Of a stretch of DNA of 64,000 nucleotides, positions 26,281-39,146 are shown in pieces. Positions within the stretch are counted from its first letter, which is position 1; each line of letters begins with the position of its first letter. Under the pieces are notes generated by a model, which saw only the letters and a list, made by a program, of their open reading frames with translations, did not search any database and had not been told where the DNA came from. The DNA lies in the NCBI RefSeq assembly GCF_900289115.1, contig NZ_LT985196.1, positions 1,761,746 through 1,825,745 of the forward strand. The letters run 5' to 3'. Source of the DNA: Janibacter massiliensis. GTDB taxonomy: Bacteria; Actinomycetota; Actinomycetes; Actinomycetales; Dermatophilaceae. The position numbers and the translations under genes were made by a program.

Positions 26281-27273
26281 ATGCGTGCCGTCGTCACCGG
26301 CGGGGCCGGGTTCCTCGGGTCCCACCTGTGCGAGCGACTGATCGCCCGTGGTGACGAGGTCCTCGCCCTCGACAACCTCTCCACGGGGTCGGTCGACAAC
26401 CTCGCCCACCTCATCGGGCACGACCGCTTCCGCTTCGTCCGGGTTGACGTCACCGACTACGTCCACGTGGTCGGTGACGTCGACCTGGTCCTGCACTTCG
26501 CGAGCCCGGCGAGCCCGATCGACTACCTCGCGCTGCCGATCCAGACCCTCAAGGTCGGCTCCATCGGCACCTTCCACGCCCTCGGCCTGGCCAAGGAGAA
26601 GAAGGCCCGCTTCCTGCTCGCCTCGACCTCCGAGGTGTACGGCGACCCCGAGGTCCACCCGCAGCCGGAGTCGTACTGGGGACACGTCAATCCCGTGGGA
26701 CCGCGGGGCGTGTACGACGAGGCGAAGCGGTTCGCCGAGGCCGCGACCCTCGCCTACCGCCAGACCCACGGCGTGGACACGGGCATCGTGCGGATCTTCA
26801 ACACCTTCGGGCCACGGATGCGGCCGAACGACGGCCGGGCCATCCCGAACTTCATCCGGCAGGCCCTCGCCGGGGAGCCGGTGACCGTCGCGGGCGACGG
26901 CACCCAGACCCGGTCCATCTGCTACGTCGACGACCTGGTCACGGGCATCCTCGCCCTCGCCGACTCCGAGCACGCCGGGCCGGTCAACGTCGGCAACCCG
27001 CACGAGATCTCGATGGATGCCCTCGCCCGGTGGATCATCGAGCTCACGGGGTCGAGCTCGCGTGTGGAGTACATCGCGCGGCCGGTCGACGACCCGACCG
27101 TCCGGCAGCCCGACACGACGCTCGCCCGGGAGCTTCTCGGCTGGAGCCCGCAGGTCGAGATCGAGGACGCCCTCCGGCGGACGATCGCCTGGTTCCGGGA
27201 GCAGCGCGACGCGCGGTTCGACGCCCCGCCGCTCAGCCCGGACGCGACCGCCCACATCCTCGCCGGCAGCTGA
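26281..27273 (+). CDS. NAD-dependent epimerase/dehydratase, UDP-glucuronate decarboxylase-like
   Basis: A 330-residue extended SDR enzyme. The NAD loop is [10 protein letters not shown] (residues ~6-15) and the catalytic pair is in [17 protein letters not shown] and VNVGNPHE are typical of UDP-glucuronate decarboxylase, which makes UDP-xylose from UDP-glucuronate. It starts 16 bases after the DUF3068 stop and ends 7 bases from the convergent methyltransferase. With AftD-like enzymes nearby, a pentose in the glycan would fit. Other 4,6-dehydratase or epimerase activities of this superfamily cannot be excluded. Confidence 0.82.
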   Translation: MRAVVTGGAGFLGSHLCERLIARGDEVLALDNLSTGSVDNLAHLIGHDRFRFVRVDVTDYVHVVGDVDLVLHFASPASPIDYLALPIQTLKVGSIGTFHALGLAKEKKARFLLASTSEVYGDPEVHPQPESYWGHVNPVGPRGVYDEAKRFAEAATLAYRQTHGVDTGIVRIFNTFGPRMRPNDGRAIPNFIRQALAGEPVTVAGDGTQTRSICYVDDLVTGILALADSEHAGPVNVGNPHEISMDALARWIIELTGSSSRVEYIARPVDDPTVRQPDTTLARELLGWSPQVEIEDALRRTIAWFREQRDARFDAPPLSPDATAHILAGS

Positions 27274-27279
27274 GCGCGG

Positions 27280-28107
27280 TCACGACCGCTCGAGCACCAG
27301 GACGAGTGTCCCGGGCAGCAGCCGGCCGCGCAGGGGGGACCACCCGCCCCAGGTCTGGTCGTTGCGTGCCGGCCACTCCGGCTCGACGAGGTCGACGACC
27401 CGCAGACCGGCGGCCACGGCATCGCGGACGCGGTCCCCGATGGTGCGGTGGTGCTCCGTGTACCGCACCGACCCGTCGGGCTCGCGCTCGACGTAGGGCG
27501 TCCGGTCGAAGTACGACGTCGTCGCCGTCAGTCCCGCCTCGCCCGGCACGTCGGGGAACGCCCAGCGGATCGGGTGGGTCGTCGACAGCACGGCGCGTCC
27601 GCCGGGGCGCAGCACCCGCGCGACCTCGGTCAGGAGGCGCGCGGAGTCGGCGACGAAGGGGATCGCGCCGTACGCGGTGAGGACGATGTCGAACGCCGCC
27701 TCGGCGAAGGGGAGGACGCACGCGTCGCACTGCGCGAGCTCGACGTCGACGCCGCTGCGGCGCGAGACGGTGCGGGCGGCGGCAAGCATCCCCCCGGAGA
27801 GATCGGTCGAGACCACGCGTGCGCCCTGCGCCGCGACCCACCGTCCGCCCTGCGCGGCACCGCCCCCGATCTCCAGGACGGTCGCGCCGGAGAGTGCGGA
27901 CCGGTCGCCGAGCAGGCCGAGCTCTGCCTCGGCCCACCCCTCCGGCCCCCACACGAGCTCCACGTCGCCGAGGAAGGCCCCGTGCTCGGCGAGGTAGTCC
28001 TCGGCCTCGGCGTCCCACCACCGGCGGTTGGCGTCGGCGGTCTCCCGGGCGCCCACGGGTGCCCGCTCGGCGATCGGTGCGTCCGCCCATGTGTCGTCGC
28101 CGCTCAT
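27280..28107 (-). CDS. Class I SAM-dependent methyltransferase beside rpsA
   Basis: A 275-residue Methyltransf_11-like protein. It opens with a polar stretch then NRRWWDAEAEDYLAEHG; motif I is VLEIGGGAAQGGRW, then DIVLTAYGAIPFV and VLRPGGRAVLSTTHPI. The ATG at 28107 is preceded by GGGAGG. A methyltransferase between polA and rpsA is also found in streptomycetes as I recall, so this gene probably belongs to the ancestral neighbourhood rather than to the glycan island. It is divergent from rpsA. Substrate unknown. Confidence 0.88.
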   Translation of the reverse strand: MSGDDTWADAPIAERAPVGARETADANRRWWDAEAEDYLAEHGAFLGDVELVWGPEGWAEAELGLLGDRSALSGATVLEIGGGAAQGGRWVAAQGARVVSTDLSGGMLAAARTVSRRSGVDVELAQCDACVLPFAEAAFDIVLTAYGAIPFVADSARLLTEVARVLRPGGRAVLSTTHPIRWAFPDVPGEAGLTATTSYFDRTPYVEREPDGSVRYTEHHRTIGDRVRDAVAAGLRVVDLVEPEWPARNDQTWGGWSPLRGRLLPGTLVLVLERS

Positions 28108-28120
28108 CCGCCACCTCCCT

Positions 28121-28149
28121 TTGACCCGTGAACGGGCCGTCACTAGAAT
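28121..28149 (+). promoter_or_regulatory. Strong sigma-A-type promoter of rpsA
   Basis: TTGACC (28121-28126) and TAGAAT (28144-28149) are separated by exactly 17 bases. The message would begin near 28156, giving a leader of about 120 bases before the rpsA ATG. It is one of the few good consensus promoters visible in the window, fitting a ribosomal gene. Confidence 0.8.
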
Positions 28150-28275
28150 CGACCAGCGCTTGCGTGCGCCCACCGCGGATCCTCTTGTACCGGAACCGAG
28201 CGGTCGGCACCCGTCGGGCGCGATCCAGCACATTGTCCGCACGATTCCACCTGTCCGCATCGGAGCTCCTCCTAC

Positions 28276-29778
28276 ATGACTGCAACCACGGTCGACCAGA
28301 CCGACTCCTCCCAGATCGCCGTCAACGACATCGGCACCGCGGAGGACCTGCTCGCCGCCATCGACGCGACGATCAAGAACTTCAACGACGGCGACATCGT
28401 CGACGGCCGCATCGTCAAGGTCGACCGCGACGAGGTCCTCCTCGACATCGGCTACAAGACCGAGGGCGTCATCCCCTCGCGCGAGCTGTCGATCAAGCAC
28501 GACGTCGACCCCTCCGAGATCGTCTCGGTCGGTGACGAGGTCGAGGCCCTCGTCCTCCAGAAGGAGGACAAGGAGGGGCGCTTGATCCTGTCGAAGAAGC
28601 GGGCGCAGTACGAGCGGGCCTGGGGAACGATCGAGAAGATCAAGGAGGAGGACGGGGTCGTCACCGGCACCGTCATCGAGGTCGTCAAGGGCGGTCTCAT
28701 CATGGACATCGGTCTCCGCGGCTTCCTCCCGGCCTCGCTCGTCGAGATGCGCCGCGTGCGCGACCTCCAGCCGTACGTCGGCAAGGAGATCGAGGCCAAG
28801 ATCATCGAGCTCGACAAGAACCGCAACAACGTCGTCCTCTCGCGGCGCGCGTGGCTCGAGCAGACCCAGTCCGAGGTCCGCAGCACCTTCCTGCGCGAGC
28901 TCCAGAAGGGCCAGGTCCGCTCCGGCGTCGTCAGCTCGATCGTCAACTTCGGTGCGTTCGTCGACCTCGGCGGGGTCGACGGCCTCGTCCACGTCTCGGA
29001 GCTGTCCTGGAAGCACATCGACCACCCCTCCGAGGTCGTCGAGGTCGGCGACGAGGTCACGGTCGAGGTGCTCGACGTCGACATGGACCGCGAGCGGGTC
29101 TCGCTGTCGCTCAAGGCGACGCAGGAGGACCCGTGGCAGCACTTCGCCCGGACCCACGCGATCGGTCAGGTCGTCCCGGGCAAGGTCACCAAGCTCGTCC
29201 CGTTCGGTGCGTTCGTCCGCGTCGAGGACGGCATCGAGGGCCTCGTGCACATCTCGGAGCTCGCCGAGCGCCACGTCGAGCTGCCCGAGCAGGTCGTCAC
29301 CGTCGGCACCGAGATCTTCGTCAAGGTCATCGACATCGACCTCGAGCGTCGCCGGATCTCGCTCTCGCTCAAGCAGGCGAACGAGGACGGCGCGCAGAAC
29401 ACCGAGTTCGACCCGACGCTCTACGGCATGGCGGCCGAGTACGACGAGCAGGGCAACTACAAGTACCCCGAGGGCTTCGACCCCGAGACGAACGAGTGGC
29501 TCGAGGGCTACGAGAAGCAGCGCGAGCAGTGGGAGAAGGAGTACGCCGAGGCGCACGCCCGCTGGGAGGCGCACCGCGCCCAGGTCGAGGCCGCGGCCAA
29601 GGCCGACGCCGAGGCCGGTGAGGACGGTGGCGACGTCGCGTCGTACTCGTCCGACTCGGCCTCGAGCCAGTCCGCCTCGTCGTCCTCGAGCAGCACGCCG
29701 TCCGCGCCCGAGCAGGGTGGGACGCTCGCCTCGGACGAGGCGCTCGCCGCGCTGCGCGAGAAGCTCACCGGCGGCTGA
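28276..29778 (+). CDS. rpsA: 30S ribosomal protein S1
   Basis: A 500-residue RNA-binding protein that helps bring mRNA to the 30S subunit. Four S1 domains are visible, near residues 37-106, 124-190, 208-277 and 294-363; the third and fourth have the canonical NFGAFVDL and PFGAFVRV strands. The long C-terminal tail (about 380-500) is Glu/Arg-rich, then Ser-rich, as in other actinobacterial S1 proteins. It has only a weak ribosome site (GGAGC about 11 bases upstream). A consensus promoter (28121-28149) and a strong hairpin at 29798 frame it as a single transcription unit. Confidence 0.97.
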   Translation: MTATTVDQTDSSQIAVNDIGTAEDLLAAIDATIKNFNDGDIVDGRIVKVDRDEVLLDIGYKTEGVIPSRELSIKHDVDPSEIVSVGDEVEALVLQKEDKEGRLILSKKRAQYERAWGTIEKIKEEDGVVTGTVIEVVKGGLIMDIGLRGFLPASLVEMRRVRDLQPYVGKEIEAKIIELDKNRNNVVLSRRAWLEQTQSEVRSTFLRELQKGQVRSGVVSSIVNFGAFVDLGGVDGLVHVSELSWKHIDHPSEVVEVGDEVTVEVLDVDMDRERVSLSLKATQEDPWQHFARTHAIGQVVPGKVTKLVPFGAFVRVEDGIEGLVHISELAERHVELPEQVVTVGTEIFVKVIDIDLERRRISLSLKQANEDGAQNTEFDPTLYGMAAEYDEQGNYKYPEGFDPETNEWLEGYEKQREQWEKEYAEAHARWEAHRAQVEAAAKADAEAGEDGGDVASYSSDSASSQSASSSSSSTPSAPEQGGTLASDEALAALREKLTGG

Positions 29779-29797
29779 CCGACCGGTCACCCCTGAG

Positions 29798-29831
29798 CGA
29801 GGGGCCGTCCCGTACCCGGGGCGGCCCCTCG
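29798..29831 (+). terminator. rpsA terminator hairpin
   Basis: Arms 29798-29811 and 29818-29831 pair over 14 bases with one G-T pair and a 6-base loop. It starts 20 bases after the rpsA stop. Confidence 0.85.
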
Positions 29832-29896
29832 TCGCGTCCTCGGGGTTCGCCAGCCCTCGTCGGATCGTGCGACCGCGGCCGTCGTAGGGTCGCGGG

Positions 29897-31105
29897 GTGT
29901 TGCGAGTCGGGTTGAGCGGTGGCATCGGATCGGGCAAGTCCACGGTCTCGGCGCGTCTGACGGAGCTCGGTGCGCACGTCGTCGACGCCGACCGGGTCGC
30001 CCGGGAGGTCGTCGAACCGGGCACGCCCGCGCTGGCGGCCATCCGCGACCGCTTCGGGGCCGACGTGATCACCGACGGGGCGCTGGACCGCCCGGCGCTC
30101 GGCCGGATCGTCTTCGCCGACCAGCAGGCCCGACGCGACCTGGAGGCGATCACCCACCCGGCGATCGCGGCTCGCACCGCGAACCTCATGGCCGCGGTGC
30201 AGGCCACCGATCCGGCCGGGGTCCTCGTGCACGACGTCCCCCTCCTCGTCGAGCTCGGGACCAGCGCGGAGTACCACCTCGTGCTCGGGGTCCACGCGCC
30301 CGTCGAGGAGCGGGTGCGCCGACTGGTGGCGGATCGCGGGATGGCCGAGGCCGACGCCCGCGCCCGGATCGCCGCCCAGGCCGACGACGACGCCCGGCGG
30401 AGGGCCAGCGACGTCATCCTCGACAACACGGGGACGCGGGAGGAGCTGGTCGACGCGATCGACCGGCTCTGGCGCGAGCGTCTGGTGCCGTTCGCGAGGA
30501 ACCTGGCGACGGGGCAGCGCGCACCGCGTCCGGCGTCGGTCCGGCTCGTCGACCCCGATCCCACGTGGCCGGAGGAGGCAGAGCGGCTGCTCGGGCGGAT
30601 CGGGGGTGCGCTGGGGGCGGCCGCCGCGACTCTCGATCACATCGGCTCGACCGCGGTGCCGGTCGCCGCCACGGACGTCATCGACCTCCAGCTCGGTGTC
30701 GAGGAGCTCGCGGTGGCGGACGATCCCGCGGTGATCGCCGCCCTCGCGGCGGCCGGGTTCCCGCGGGTCCCCGGGGTCGACCGGGACAACCCGAAGGACG
30801 GGGCCCCCTGGCCCAAGCGGTTCCACGGCTCGAGCGACCCCGGACGGGTCGTCCATCTCCACGTCCGCGAGGTCGGCTCGCCCGGGTGGCGCCGGGCGTT
30901 GCTCTTCCGGGACGCCCTCCGCGCGGACGCCGGGACACGCGAGGAGTACGTCGCGCTCAAGCGGTCGATCCTTGCGGCGGACGCCGGGTGGGACTCCTGC
31001 CTGACGGCGAAGGAGCCGCGGTTCGACGCCGTGCACGACCGGATCGAGGAGTGGGCGCTCGCGACCGGCTGGTCCCCGTCGGCCGCTGTCGGAGGGTCGG
31101 CCTAG
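29897..31105 (+). CDS. coaE: Dephospho-CoA kinase fused to GrpB/UPF0157 domain
   Basis: A 402-residue protein. Residues 1-200 are dephospho-CoA kinase, the last step of coenzyme A synthesis, with the P-loop [12 protein letters not shown] (6-17) and VHDVPLLVE. Residues ~212-390 are a GrpB (UPF0157) nucleotidyltransferase-fold domain with [20 protein letters not shown] and [17 protein letters not shown]. The same fusion is known in mycobacterial CoaE, so it is a lineage feature rather than an error. GTG 29897 is used with no clear ribosome site. uvrB follows 9 bases after the stop. Confidence 0.95.
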   Translation: MLRVGLSGGIGSGKSTVSARLTELGAHVVDADRVAREVVEPGTPALAAIRDRFGADVITDGALDRPALGRIVFADQQARRDLEAITHPAIAARTANLMAAVQATDPAGVLVHDVPLLVELGTSAEYHLVLGVHAPVEERVRRLVADRGMAEADARARIAAQADDDARRRASDVILDNTGTREELVDAIDRLWRERLVPFARNLATGQRAPRPASVRLVDPDPTWPEEAERLLGRIGGALGAAAATLDHIGSTAVPVAATDVIDLQLGVEELAVADDPAVIAALAAAGFPRVPGVDRDNPKDGAPWPKRFHGSSDPGRVVHLHVREVGSPGWRRALLFRDALRADAGTREEYVALKRSILAADAGWDSCLTAKEPRFDAVHDRIEEWALATGWSPSAAVGGSA

Positions 31106-31114
31106 GTTGGTGCC

Positions 31115-33214
31115 ATGCGACCCGTGACCGACCTGCAGCGCAAGATCGCGCCCTTCGACGTCGTGTCGGAGTTCGAGCCAGCGGGCGACCAGCCGGCCGC
31201 GATCGCCGAGCTGGCGCGGCGGATCGAGGCGGGGGAGCAGGACGTCGTCCTTCTCGGCGCGACCGGCACGGGCAAGTCGGCGACGACGGCGTGGCTCGTC
31301 GAGCGCCTCCAGCGACCCACCCTCGTCCTCGCCCCGAACAAGACGCTCGCCGCGCAGCTCGCGACCGAGTTCCGAGAGCTCCTGCCGAACAACGCGGTCG
31401 AGTACTTCGTCAGCTACTACGACTACTACCAGCCCGAGGCGTACGTCCCGCAGACGGACACCTACATCGAGAAGGACAGCTCGATCAACGACGAGGTGGA
31501 GCGGCTGCGGCACAGCGCCACCAACTCCCTGCTGACCCGCCGGGACGTCATCGTCGTGGCCTCCGTGTCGTGCATCTACGGCCTCGGCACGCCGCAGGAG
31601 TACGTCGACCGCATGGTCCGCCTGACCGTGGGCGAGGAGGTCGACCGGGACACCCTCCTGCGCCAGTTCGTGACGATGCAGTACACCCGCAACGACCTCG
31701 CCTTCACGCGTGGCACCTTCCGCGTCCGCGGGGACACCGTGGAGATCATCCCCGTCTACGAGGAGCTCGCCGTGCGCATCGAGTTCTTCGGCGACGAGAT
31801 CGAGCGGATCTACACCCTTCACCCGGTCAGCGGCGAGATCGTCCGGGAGGAGGACGAGATGTACGTCTTCCCCGCCTCGCACTACATCGCCGGGCCGGAA
31901 CGGATGGAACGGGCGATCGCCGGGATCGAGCACGAGCTCGAGGAGCAGCTGCGGACCTTCGAGCAGCAGGGCAAGCTCCTCGAGGCGCAGCGGTTGCGGA
32001 TGCGGACGACCTACGACATCGAGATGATGCGCCAGGTCGGGTCGTGCTCGGGGATCGAGAACTACTCCATGCACCTCGACGGCCGGTCGCCCGGGAGCGC
32101 GCCGAACTGCTTGCTCGACTACTTCCCGGAGGACTTCCTCCTCGTCATCGACGAGTCGCACCAGACGGTGCCGCAGATCGGCGCGATGTTCGAGGGCGAC
32201 ATGTCCCGCAAGCGCACGCTCGTCGACCATGGTTTCCGTCTGCCGTCGGCCATGGACAACCGCCCCCTGAAGTGGGAGGAGTTCCTCGAGCGGATCGGTC
32301 AGACCGTCTACCTCTCGGCCACGCCGGGGGACTACGAGCTGGCCAAGAGCGACGGGTTCGTCGAGCAGATCATCCGCCCGACCGGCCTCGTCGACCCGGA
32401 GGTCGTGCTCAAGCCGACGAAGGGCCAGATCGACGACCTCCTGCACGAGATCCGCCTGCGCACCGACCGTGACGAGCGGGTCCTCGTCACGACCCTGACG
32501 AAGAAGATGGCGGAGGACCTCACCGACTACCTCCTCGACAAGGGGGTCCGGGTCCGGTATCTCCACAGCGACATCGACACGCTCCGTCGGGTCGAGCTGC
32601 TGCGCGAGCTGCGGCTCGGCGAGTTCGACGTCCTCGTCGGCATCAACCTCCTGCGCGAGGGCCTCGACCTGCCGGAGGTGTCCCTCGTGAGCATCCTCGA
32701 CGCCGACAAGGAGGGCTTCCTCCGCTCGACCCGCTCGCTCGTCCAGACCATCGGGCGCGCCGCGCGGAACGTCTCGGGCCAGGTGCACATGTACGCGGAC
32801 AAGATCACGCCCTCGATGGAGCAGGCGATCGAGGAGACGAAGCGACGCCGGGCGAGGCAGATGGAGCACAACCGCACGCACGGGATCGACCCCCAGCCGC
32901 TCCGCAAGAAGATCGCCGACATCACCGACATGCTCCAGCGCGAGGACGCCGACACCGAGCAGCTCATCGGGTCCGGGCGGAACCAGTCCCGTGGTCGCGC
33001 CATGGGTGGCGGCAAGGGTGCGCTGGCGGCCGACACGGGCCGGCTCGACACCTCGTCGATGGCCGCAAGCGACCTGGCCGACCTCGTGCAGGAGCTGACC
33101 GCGCAGATGCACCAGGCGGCGACCGACCTGCAGTTCGAGCTCGCGGCCCGGCTCCGCGACGAGATCGGCGACCTCAAGAAGGAGCTGCGCCAGATGCGCG
33201 CGGCGACGTCCTGA
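31115..33214 (+). CDS. uvrB: Excinuclease ABC subunit B
   Basis: A 699-residue DNA-damage helicase that is loaded by UvrA and recruits UvrC. It begins [11 protein letters not shown]; Walker A is [11 protein letters not shown]. The beta-hairpin region is [21 protein letters not shown] is the Walker B block, and [11 protein letters not shown] and GRAARN are helicase motifs. The last ~40 residues form the UVR coiled coil that contacts UvrC. Its partners uvrA (36029) and uvrC (45389) are both in the window but not in one operon. Confidence 0.98.
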   Translation: MRPVTDLQRKIAPFDVVSEFEPAGDQPAAIAELARRIEAGEQDVVLLGATGTGKSATTAWLVERLQRPTLVLAPNKTLAAQLATEFRELLPNNAVEYFVSYYDYYQPEAYVPQTDTYIEKDSSINDEVERLRHSATNSLLTRRDVIVVASVSCIYGLGTPQEYVDRMVRLTVGEEVDRDTLLRQFVTMQYTRNDLAFTRGTFRVRGDTVEIIPVYEELAVRIEFFGDEIERIYTLHPVSGEIVREEDEMYVFPASHYIAGPERMERAIAGIEHELEEQLRTFEQQGKLLEAQRLRMRTTYDIEMMRQVGSCSGIENYSMHLDGRSPGSAPNCLLDYFPEDFLLVIDESHQTVPQIGAMFEGDMSRKRTLVDHGFRLPSAMDNRPLKWEEFLERIGQTVYLSATPGDYELAKSDGFVEQIIRPTGLVDPEVVLKPTKGQIDDLLHEIRLRTDRDERVLVTTLTKKMAEDLTDYLLDKGVRVRYLHSDIDTLRRVELLRELRLGEFDVLVGINLLREGLDLPEVSLVSILDADKEGFLRSTRSLVQTIGRAARNVSGQVHMYADKITPSMEQAIEETKRRRARQMEHNRTHGIDPQPLRKKIADITDMLQREDADTEQLIGSGRNQSRGRAMGGGKGALAADTGRLDTSSMAASDLADLVQELTAQMHQAATDLQFELAARLRDEIGDLKKELRQMRAATS

Positions 33215-33265
33215 CCGGCCCCGGGCGTTCGTCGTCGGTCCCGCGTCTGGCACACTGACGGCCAG

Positions 33266-33359
33266 CGGAGGGGAGTATCCCCGAACGAGGGCCTCGTCAT
33301 CACGGGCTGCGCGAGCGGCTCCGGGGTCCCCGGCCCACGACGGGCGGGAGAGACCTCCG
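33266..33359 (+). ncRNA. yybP-ykoY manganese riboswitch upstream of terC
   Basis: The leader of the TerC gene carries the conserved elements of the yybP-ykoY aptamer in order: the P1 stem (CGGAGG 33266-33271 with CCTCCG 33354-33359), GGGGAGTA right after its 5' arm, the TCGTCATCAC loop, a GGGCC/GGCCC helix (33289-33293 with 33332-33336), CCGGC, and GAGAGACCT closing the aptamer. This class senses Mn2+ and commonly controls TerC and MntP type exporters. The match was made by eye; a covariance search would settle the boundaries. Confidence 0.82.
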
Positions 33360-33388
33360 GGACACCCCTCGTTCCCGAAAGGTCAGCC

Positions 33389-34426
33389 GTGCCTGCCTCC
33401 GTCCTCGCGCTCCCGATGCTGGGCCCCGACAAGAGCTCCCTCGACCTGCCCGTGTGGGCGTGGTGGGTGACGATCGGCATCGCGGCCGCCGTCCTCCTGT
33501 TCGACATCGTGATGATCGCGCGCAACCCGCACGTGCCCTCCACGAAGGAGGTCTCGATCATCCTCAGCGCCTACGTCGGCGCGGCGATCCTCTTCGGCCT
33601 GGGGATGTGGTGGCTCGAGGGGGGCAAGCTCGCCGGGGAGTTCTTCGCCGGGTGGTTGACCGAGTACTCGCTCTCGGTGGACAACCTCTTCATCTTCATC
33701 CTCATCATGGCGAGCTTCGCCGTGCCCCAGCGCTACCAGCAGACGGCCCTCATGTGGGGCATCATCATCGCGATCGTCCTGCGCGGCATCTTCATCTGGC
33801 TCGGTGCCGCCGCGATCGCGCGGTTCTCGTGGGTCTTCTACATCTTCGGCGCCTTCCTCATCTACACGGCGATCAAGCTCGCGTTCCAGGGCGAGAGCGA
33901 CGATGACGAGTACGAGGAGAGCTGGTTCGTCCGCTGGATGAAGCGGACCTTCCCGTCGACGGACGAGTGGAGCACGAAGCTCATCACCAAGGAGAACGGC
34001 CGACGGGTGATGACGCCGATGCTCATCGTCGTCATGGCGCTGGGCACGACGGACCTGCTCTTCGCCCTCGACTCGATCCCGGCGATCTACGGCCTGACGA
34101 ACGAGCCGTACATCGTCCTGGTCGCCAACCTCTTCGCGCTCATGGGGCTGCGGCAGCTCTACTTCCTCCTCGGGGGCCTGCTGAAGAAGCTCGTCTACCT
34201 CAGCATCGGACTGGCGGTGCTCCTGGCCTTCATCGGCGTCAAGCTCCTCCTCCACGCCCTCCACGAGAACGAGCTGCCGTTCATCAACGGGGGCAACCAG
34301 GTCCACGTCCCGGAGATCCCGATCACCGTCTCGCTCGGAGCCATCGTCGTCATCCTCGGCGTCACGACGATCGCGAGCCTGTGGAAGTCCCGGCGTGACG
34401 CGCGGCTCGGGATCAGCCAGGACTGA
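33389..34426 (+). CDS. TerC-family membrane protein, probable manganese exporter
   Basis: A 345-residue integral membrane protein with about 9 helices. TerC hallmarks are EYSLSVDNLFIFILI near residue 92 and DLLFALDSIPAIYGLT near 222; both acidic-residue segments lie in membrane helices and probably bind the metal ion. Relatives export Mn2+ or help load it onto secreted enzymes. GTG 33389 follows a GAAAGG ribosome site. The riboswitch at 33266-33359 would raise expression when manganese is high. The last 14 bases overlap the convergent EamA gene. Confidence 0.92.
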   Translation: MPASVLALPMLGPDKSSLDLPVWAWWVTIGIAAAVLLFDIVMIARNPHVPSTKEVSIILSAYVGAAILFGLGMWWLEGGKLAGEFFAGWLTEYSLSVDNLFIFILIMASFAVPQRYQQTALMWGIIIAIVLRGIFIWLGAAAIARFSWVFYIFGAFLIYTAIKLAFQGESDDDEYEESWFVRWMKRTFPSTDEWSTKLITKENGRRVMTPMLIVVMALGTTDLLFALDSIPAIYGLTNEPYIVLVANLFALMGLRQLYFLLGGLLKKLVYLSIGLAVLLAFIGVKLLLHALHENELPFINGGNQVHVPEIPITVSLGAIVVILGVTTIASLWKSRRDARLGISQD

Positions 34427-35297
34427 CCGCCGCCGCGGTGCGCTGACGGGCACCGAGCCCGAGGACGGCGACGCTCGCCGCGACGACGAGGGTGATCCCG
34501 ATGACCCGTGTCGGCGACAGCCGCTGGCCGAGGACGACGAACCCGGCGAGGGCGGCCGCGGCCGGCTCGAGGGACAGGAGCACGCCGAAGACCCGTTCCG
34601 GCAGCGACCGGAGGGCGACGAGCTCGAGCGAGTAGGGCACCACCGATGACAGCAGCGCGATCGCCACGCCCAGGCCCAGTACGGGCAGCGGGGCCCGGAC
34701 CGCGTCGGCGGCCCCGCTCGGGAGGACGACGAGCGTCGCGACGGCCATGGCCAGCGCCAGGCCGCCGAGCCCCGGGAAGGAACGACCGACCCGGCTGCTG
34801 AGCAGGACGTACCCGGCCCAGAAAGCCCCGGCGGCGAGGGCGAGAACGATGCCGACCGGGTCGGCACCGGAGAGGCCGGACGTGGCGCCGGACGCGAGGA
34901 GGACCCCGACCGCCGCGACGAGCACGGCCGCCAGGTCCCGGGCGCGCCGCGAGAGGACCGCGGCGAGGGTCAGCGGGCCGACGAACTCGACCGTCACCGC
35001 GACGCCGATCGGGAGGCGGCCCAGCGCCGCGTAGAACGCGAGGTTCATCAGTCCGAGGGCGCAGCCGAAGCCGACGACCTCCCACCACGCGCCCGGTCGG
35101 TGCCCGCGCAGCGTCGGGCGGGCGATCGCGAGGAGGGCGAGCGTCCCGATGACGAGTCGCAGGACGACGGTGGGTCCGGCACCGATCGTCGGGACGAGCC
35201 GGGCGGCGAAGGCGCCGCCGACCTGGACGGAGACGACCGCGAGGAGGACGAGGCCCGCCGCACGCGCCGTCGCGGGCCCGGCGACCGGGACGGTCAC
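34413..35297 (-). CDS. EamA/DMT-family transporter (RhtA-like)
   Basis: A 294-residue exporter with ten helices in two EamA repeats. The first repeat includes [21 protein letters not shown] and the second [24 protein letters not shown], both typical of the RhtA threonine/homoserine exporter branch. GTG 35297 overlaps the stop of the upstream metallo-hydrolase (GTGA), so the pair is one operon. The substrate is only a guess from family. Confidence 0.88.
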   Translation of the reverse strand: MTVPVAGPATARAAGLVLLAVVSVQVGGAFAARLVPTIGAGPTVVLRLVIGTLALLAIARPTLRGHRPGAWWEVVGFGCALGLMNLAFYAALGRLPIGVAVTVEFVGPLTLAAVLSRRARDLAAVLVAAVGVLLASGATSGLSGADPVGIVLALAAGAFWAGYVLLSSRVGRSFPGLGGLALAMAVATLVVLPSGAADAVRAPLPVLGLGVAIALLSSVVPYSLELVALRSLPERVFGVLLSLEPAAAALAGFVVLGQRLSPTRVIGITLVVAASVAVLGLGARQRTAAAVSPG

Positions 35298-35980
35298 CAG
35301 CCGCGCTCGCGCCACTCCGCGAGGTGGGGGCGCTCGGCGCCGATCGTCGTTCCCTCGCCGTGCCCCGGGTGCACGACGGCGTCGTCGGGCAGGACGTCGA
35401 ACAGCCGTCGCTCGACGTCCTCGATGAGCTGGTCGAAGGACTGGTAGTCGTAGTGCGTCGTCGCCCCGACGCCGCCGGGGAAGAGGCTGTCGCCGGTGAT
35501 CACGTGGGTGCCCTCGGGGTCGCGGTGGATGAGGGCGACCGATCCGGGGGTGTGCCCGCGCAGGTGGGCGACCTCGAGGTGGACGCGACCGACGGTGACC
35601 GTGTCGCCGTGCGCGAGGACGTGGTCGGGCTCGACCGGCAGGTGCGCGGCGTCGTCCGCGCCGGCGACCGTCTCGGCGCGGAAGGTCTTGGCGACCTCGA
35701 GCAGGGCGCGGGTGTGGTCCTCGTGCCGGTGGGTCGTCACGATCGTCGCGATCCCGGACCCGCGGTCGGCGGCACCGTCCGCGACGAGGCGGGAGATGGC
35801 GGCGACGTCGTCGGCGGCGTCGACGAGCAGCTGCGCGCCGGTGGAGGGACAGGTGAGGAGGTAGACGGCGTTGTCGAGGGTGCCGACGCGAATCCGGCGG
35901 ATGACGAGGGAACCCGTCCGGCCCACCACCTCCGAGAAGGGCGCGGGGCGGTCGGGCGTGGTCTCCGGAGTGGTCTCCAT
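35294..35980 (-). CDS. MBL-fold metallo-hydrolase, glyoxalase II-like
   Basis: A 228-residue metallo-beta-lactamase-fold hydrolase. The metal ligands are present: HRHEDH (the HxHxDH motif), [18 protein letters not shown] and [11 protein letters not shown]. This pattern is typical of glyoxalase II-type thioester hydrolases; the substrate is not predictable. The ATG at 35980 is used; no strong ribosome site is present. It is divergent from uvrA, 48 bases away, and leads the EamA gene. Confidence 0.88.
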   Translation of the reverse strand: METTPETTPDRPAPFSEVVGRTGSLVIRRIRVGTLDNAVYLLTCPSTGAQLLVDAADDVAAISRLVADGAADRGSGIATIVTTHRHEDHTRALLEVAKTFRAETVAGADDAAHLPVEPDHVLAHGDTVTVGRVHLEVAHLRGHTPGSVALIHRDPEGTHVITGDSLFPGGVGATTHYDYQSFDQLIEDVERRLFDVLPDDAVVHPGHGEGTTIGAERPHLAEWRERGW

Positions 35981-36028
35981 GGCCCCATCCTGCCAGCGTT
36001 GTCGGAGCCGCCACCTAGGCTGACCGCC

Positions 36029-39145
<3,117 letters not shown>

Positions 39146-39146
39146 C

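Noticed and set aside
28150..28275. Riboswitch or leader regulator in the ~120-base rpsA leader
   Set aside because: No conserved aptamer element or strong stem could be recognised by eye.
29897..31105. CoaE-GrpB fusion as a novel system
   Set aside because: The same two-domain CoaE is known from mycobacteria.
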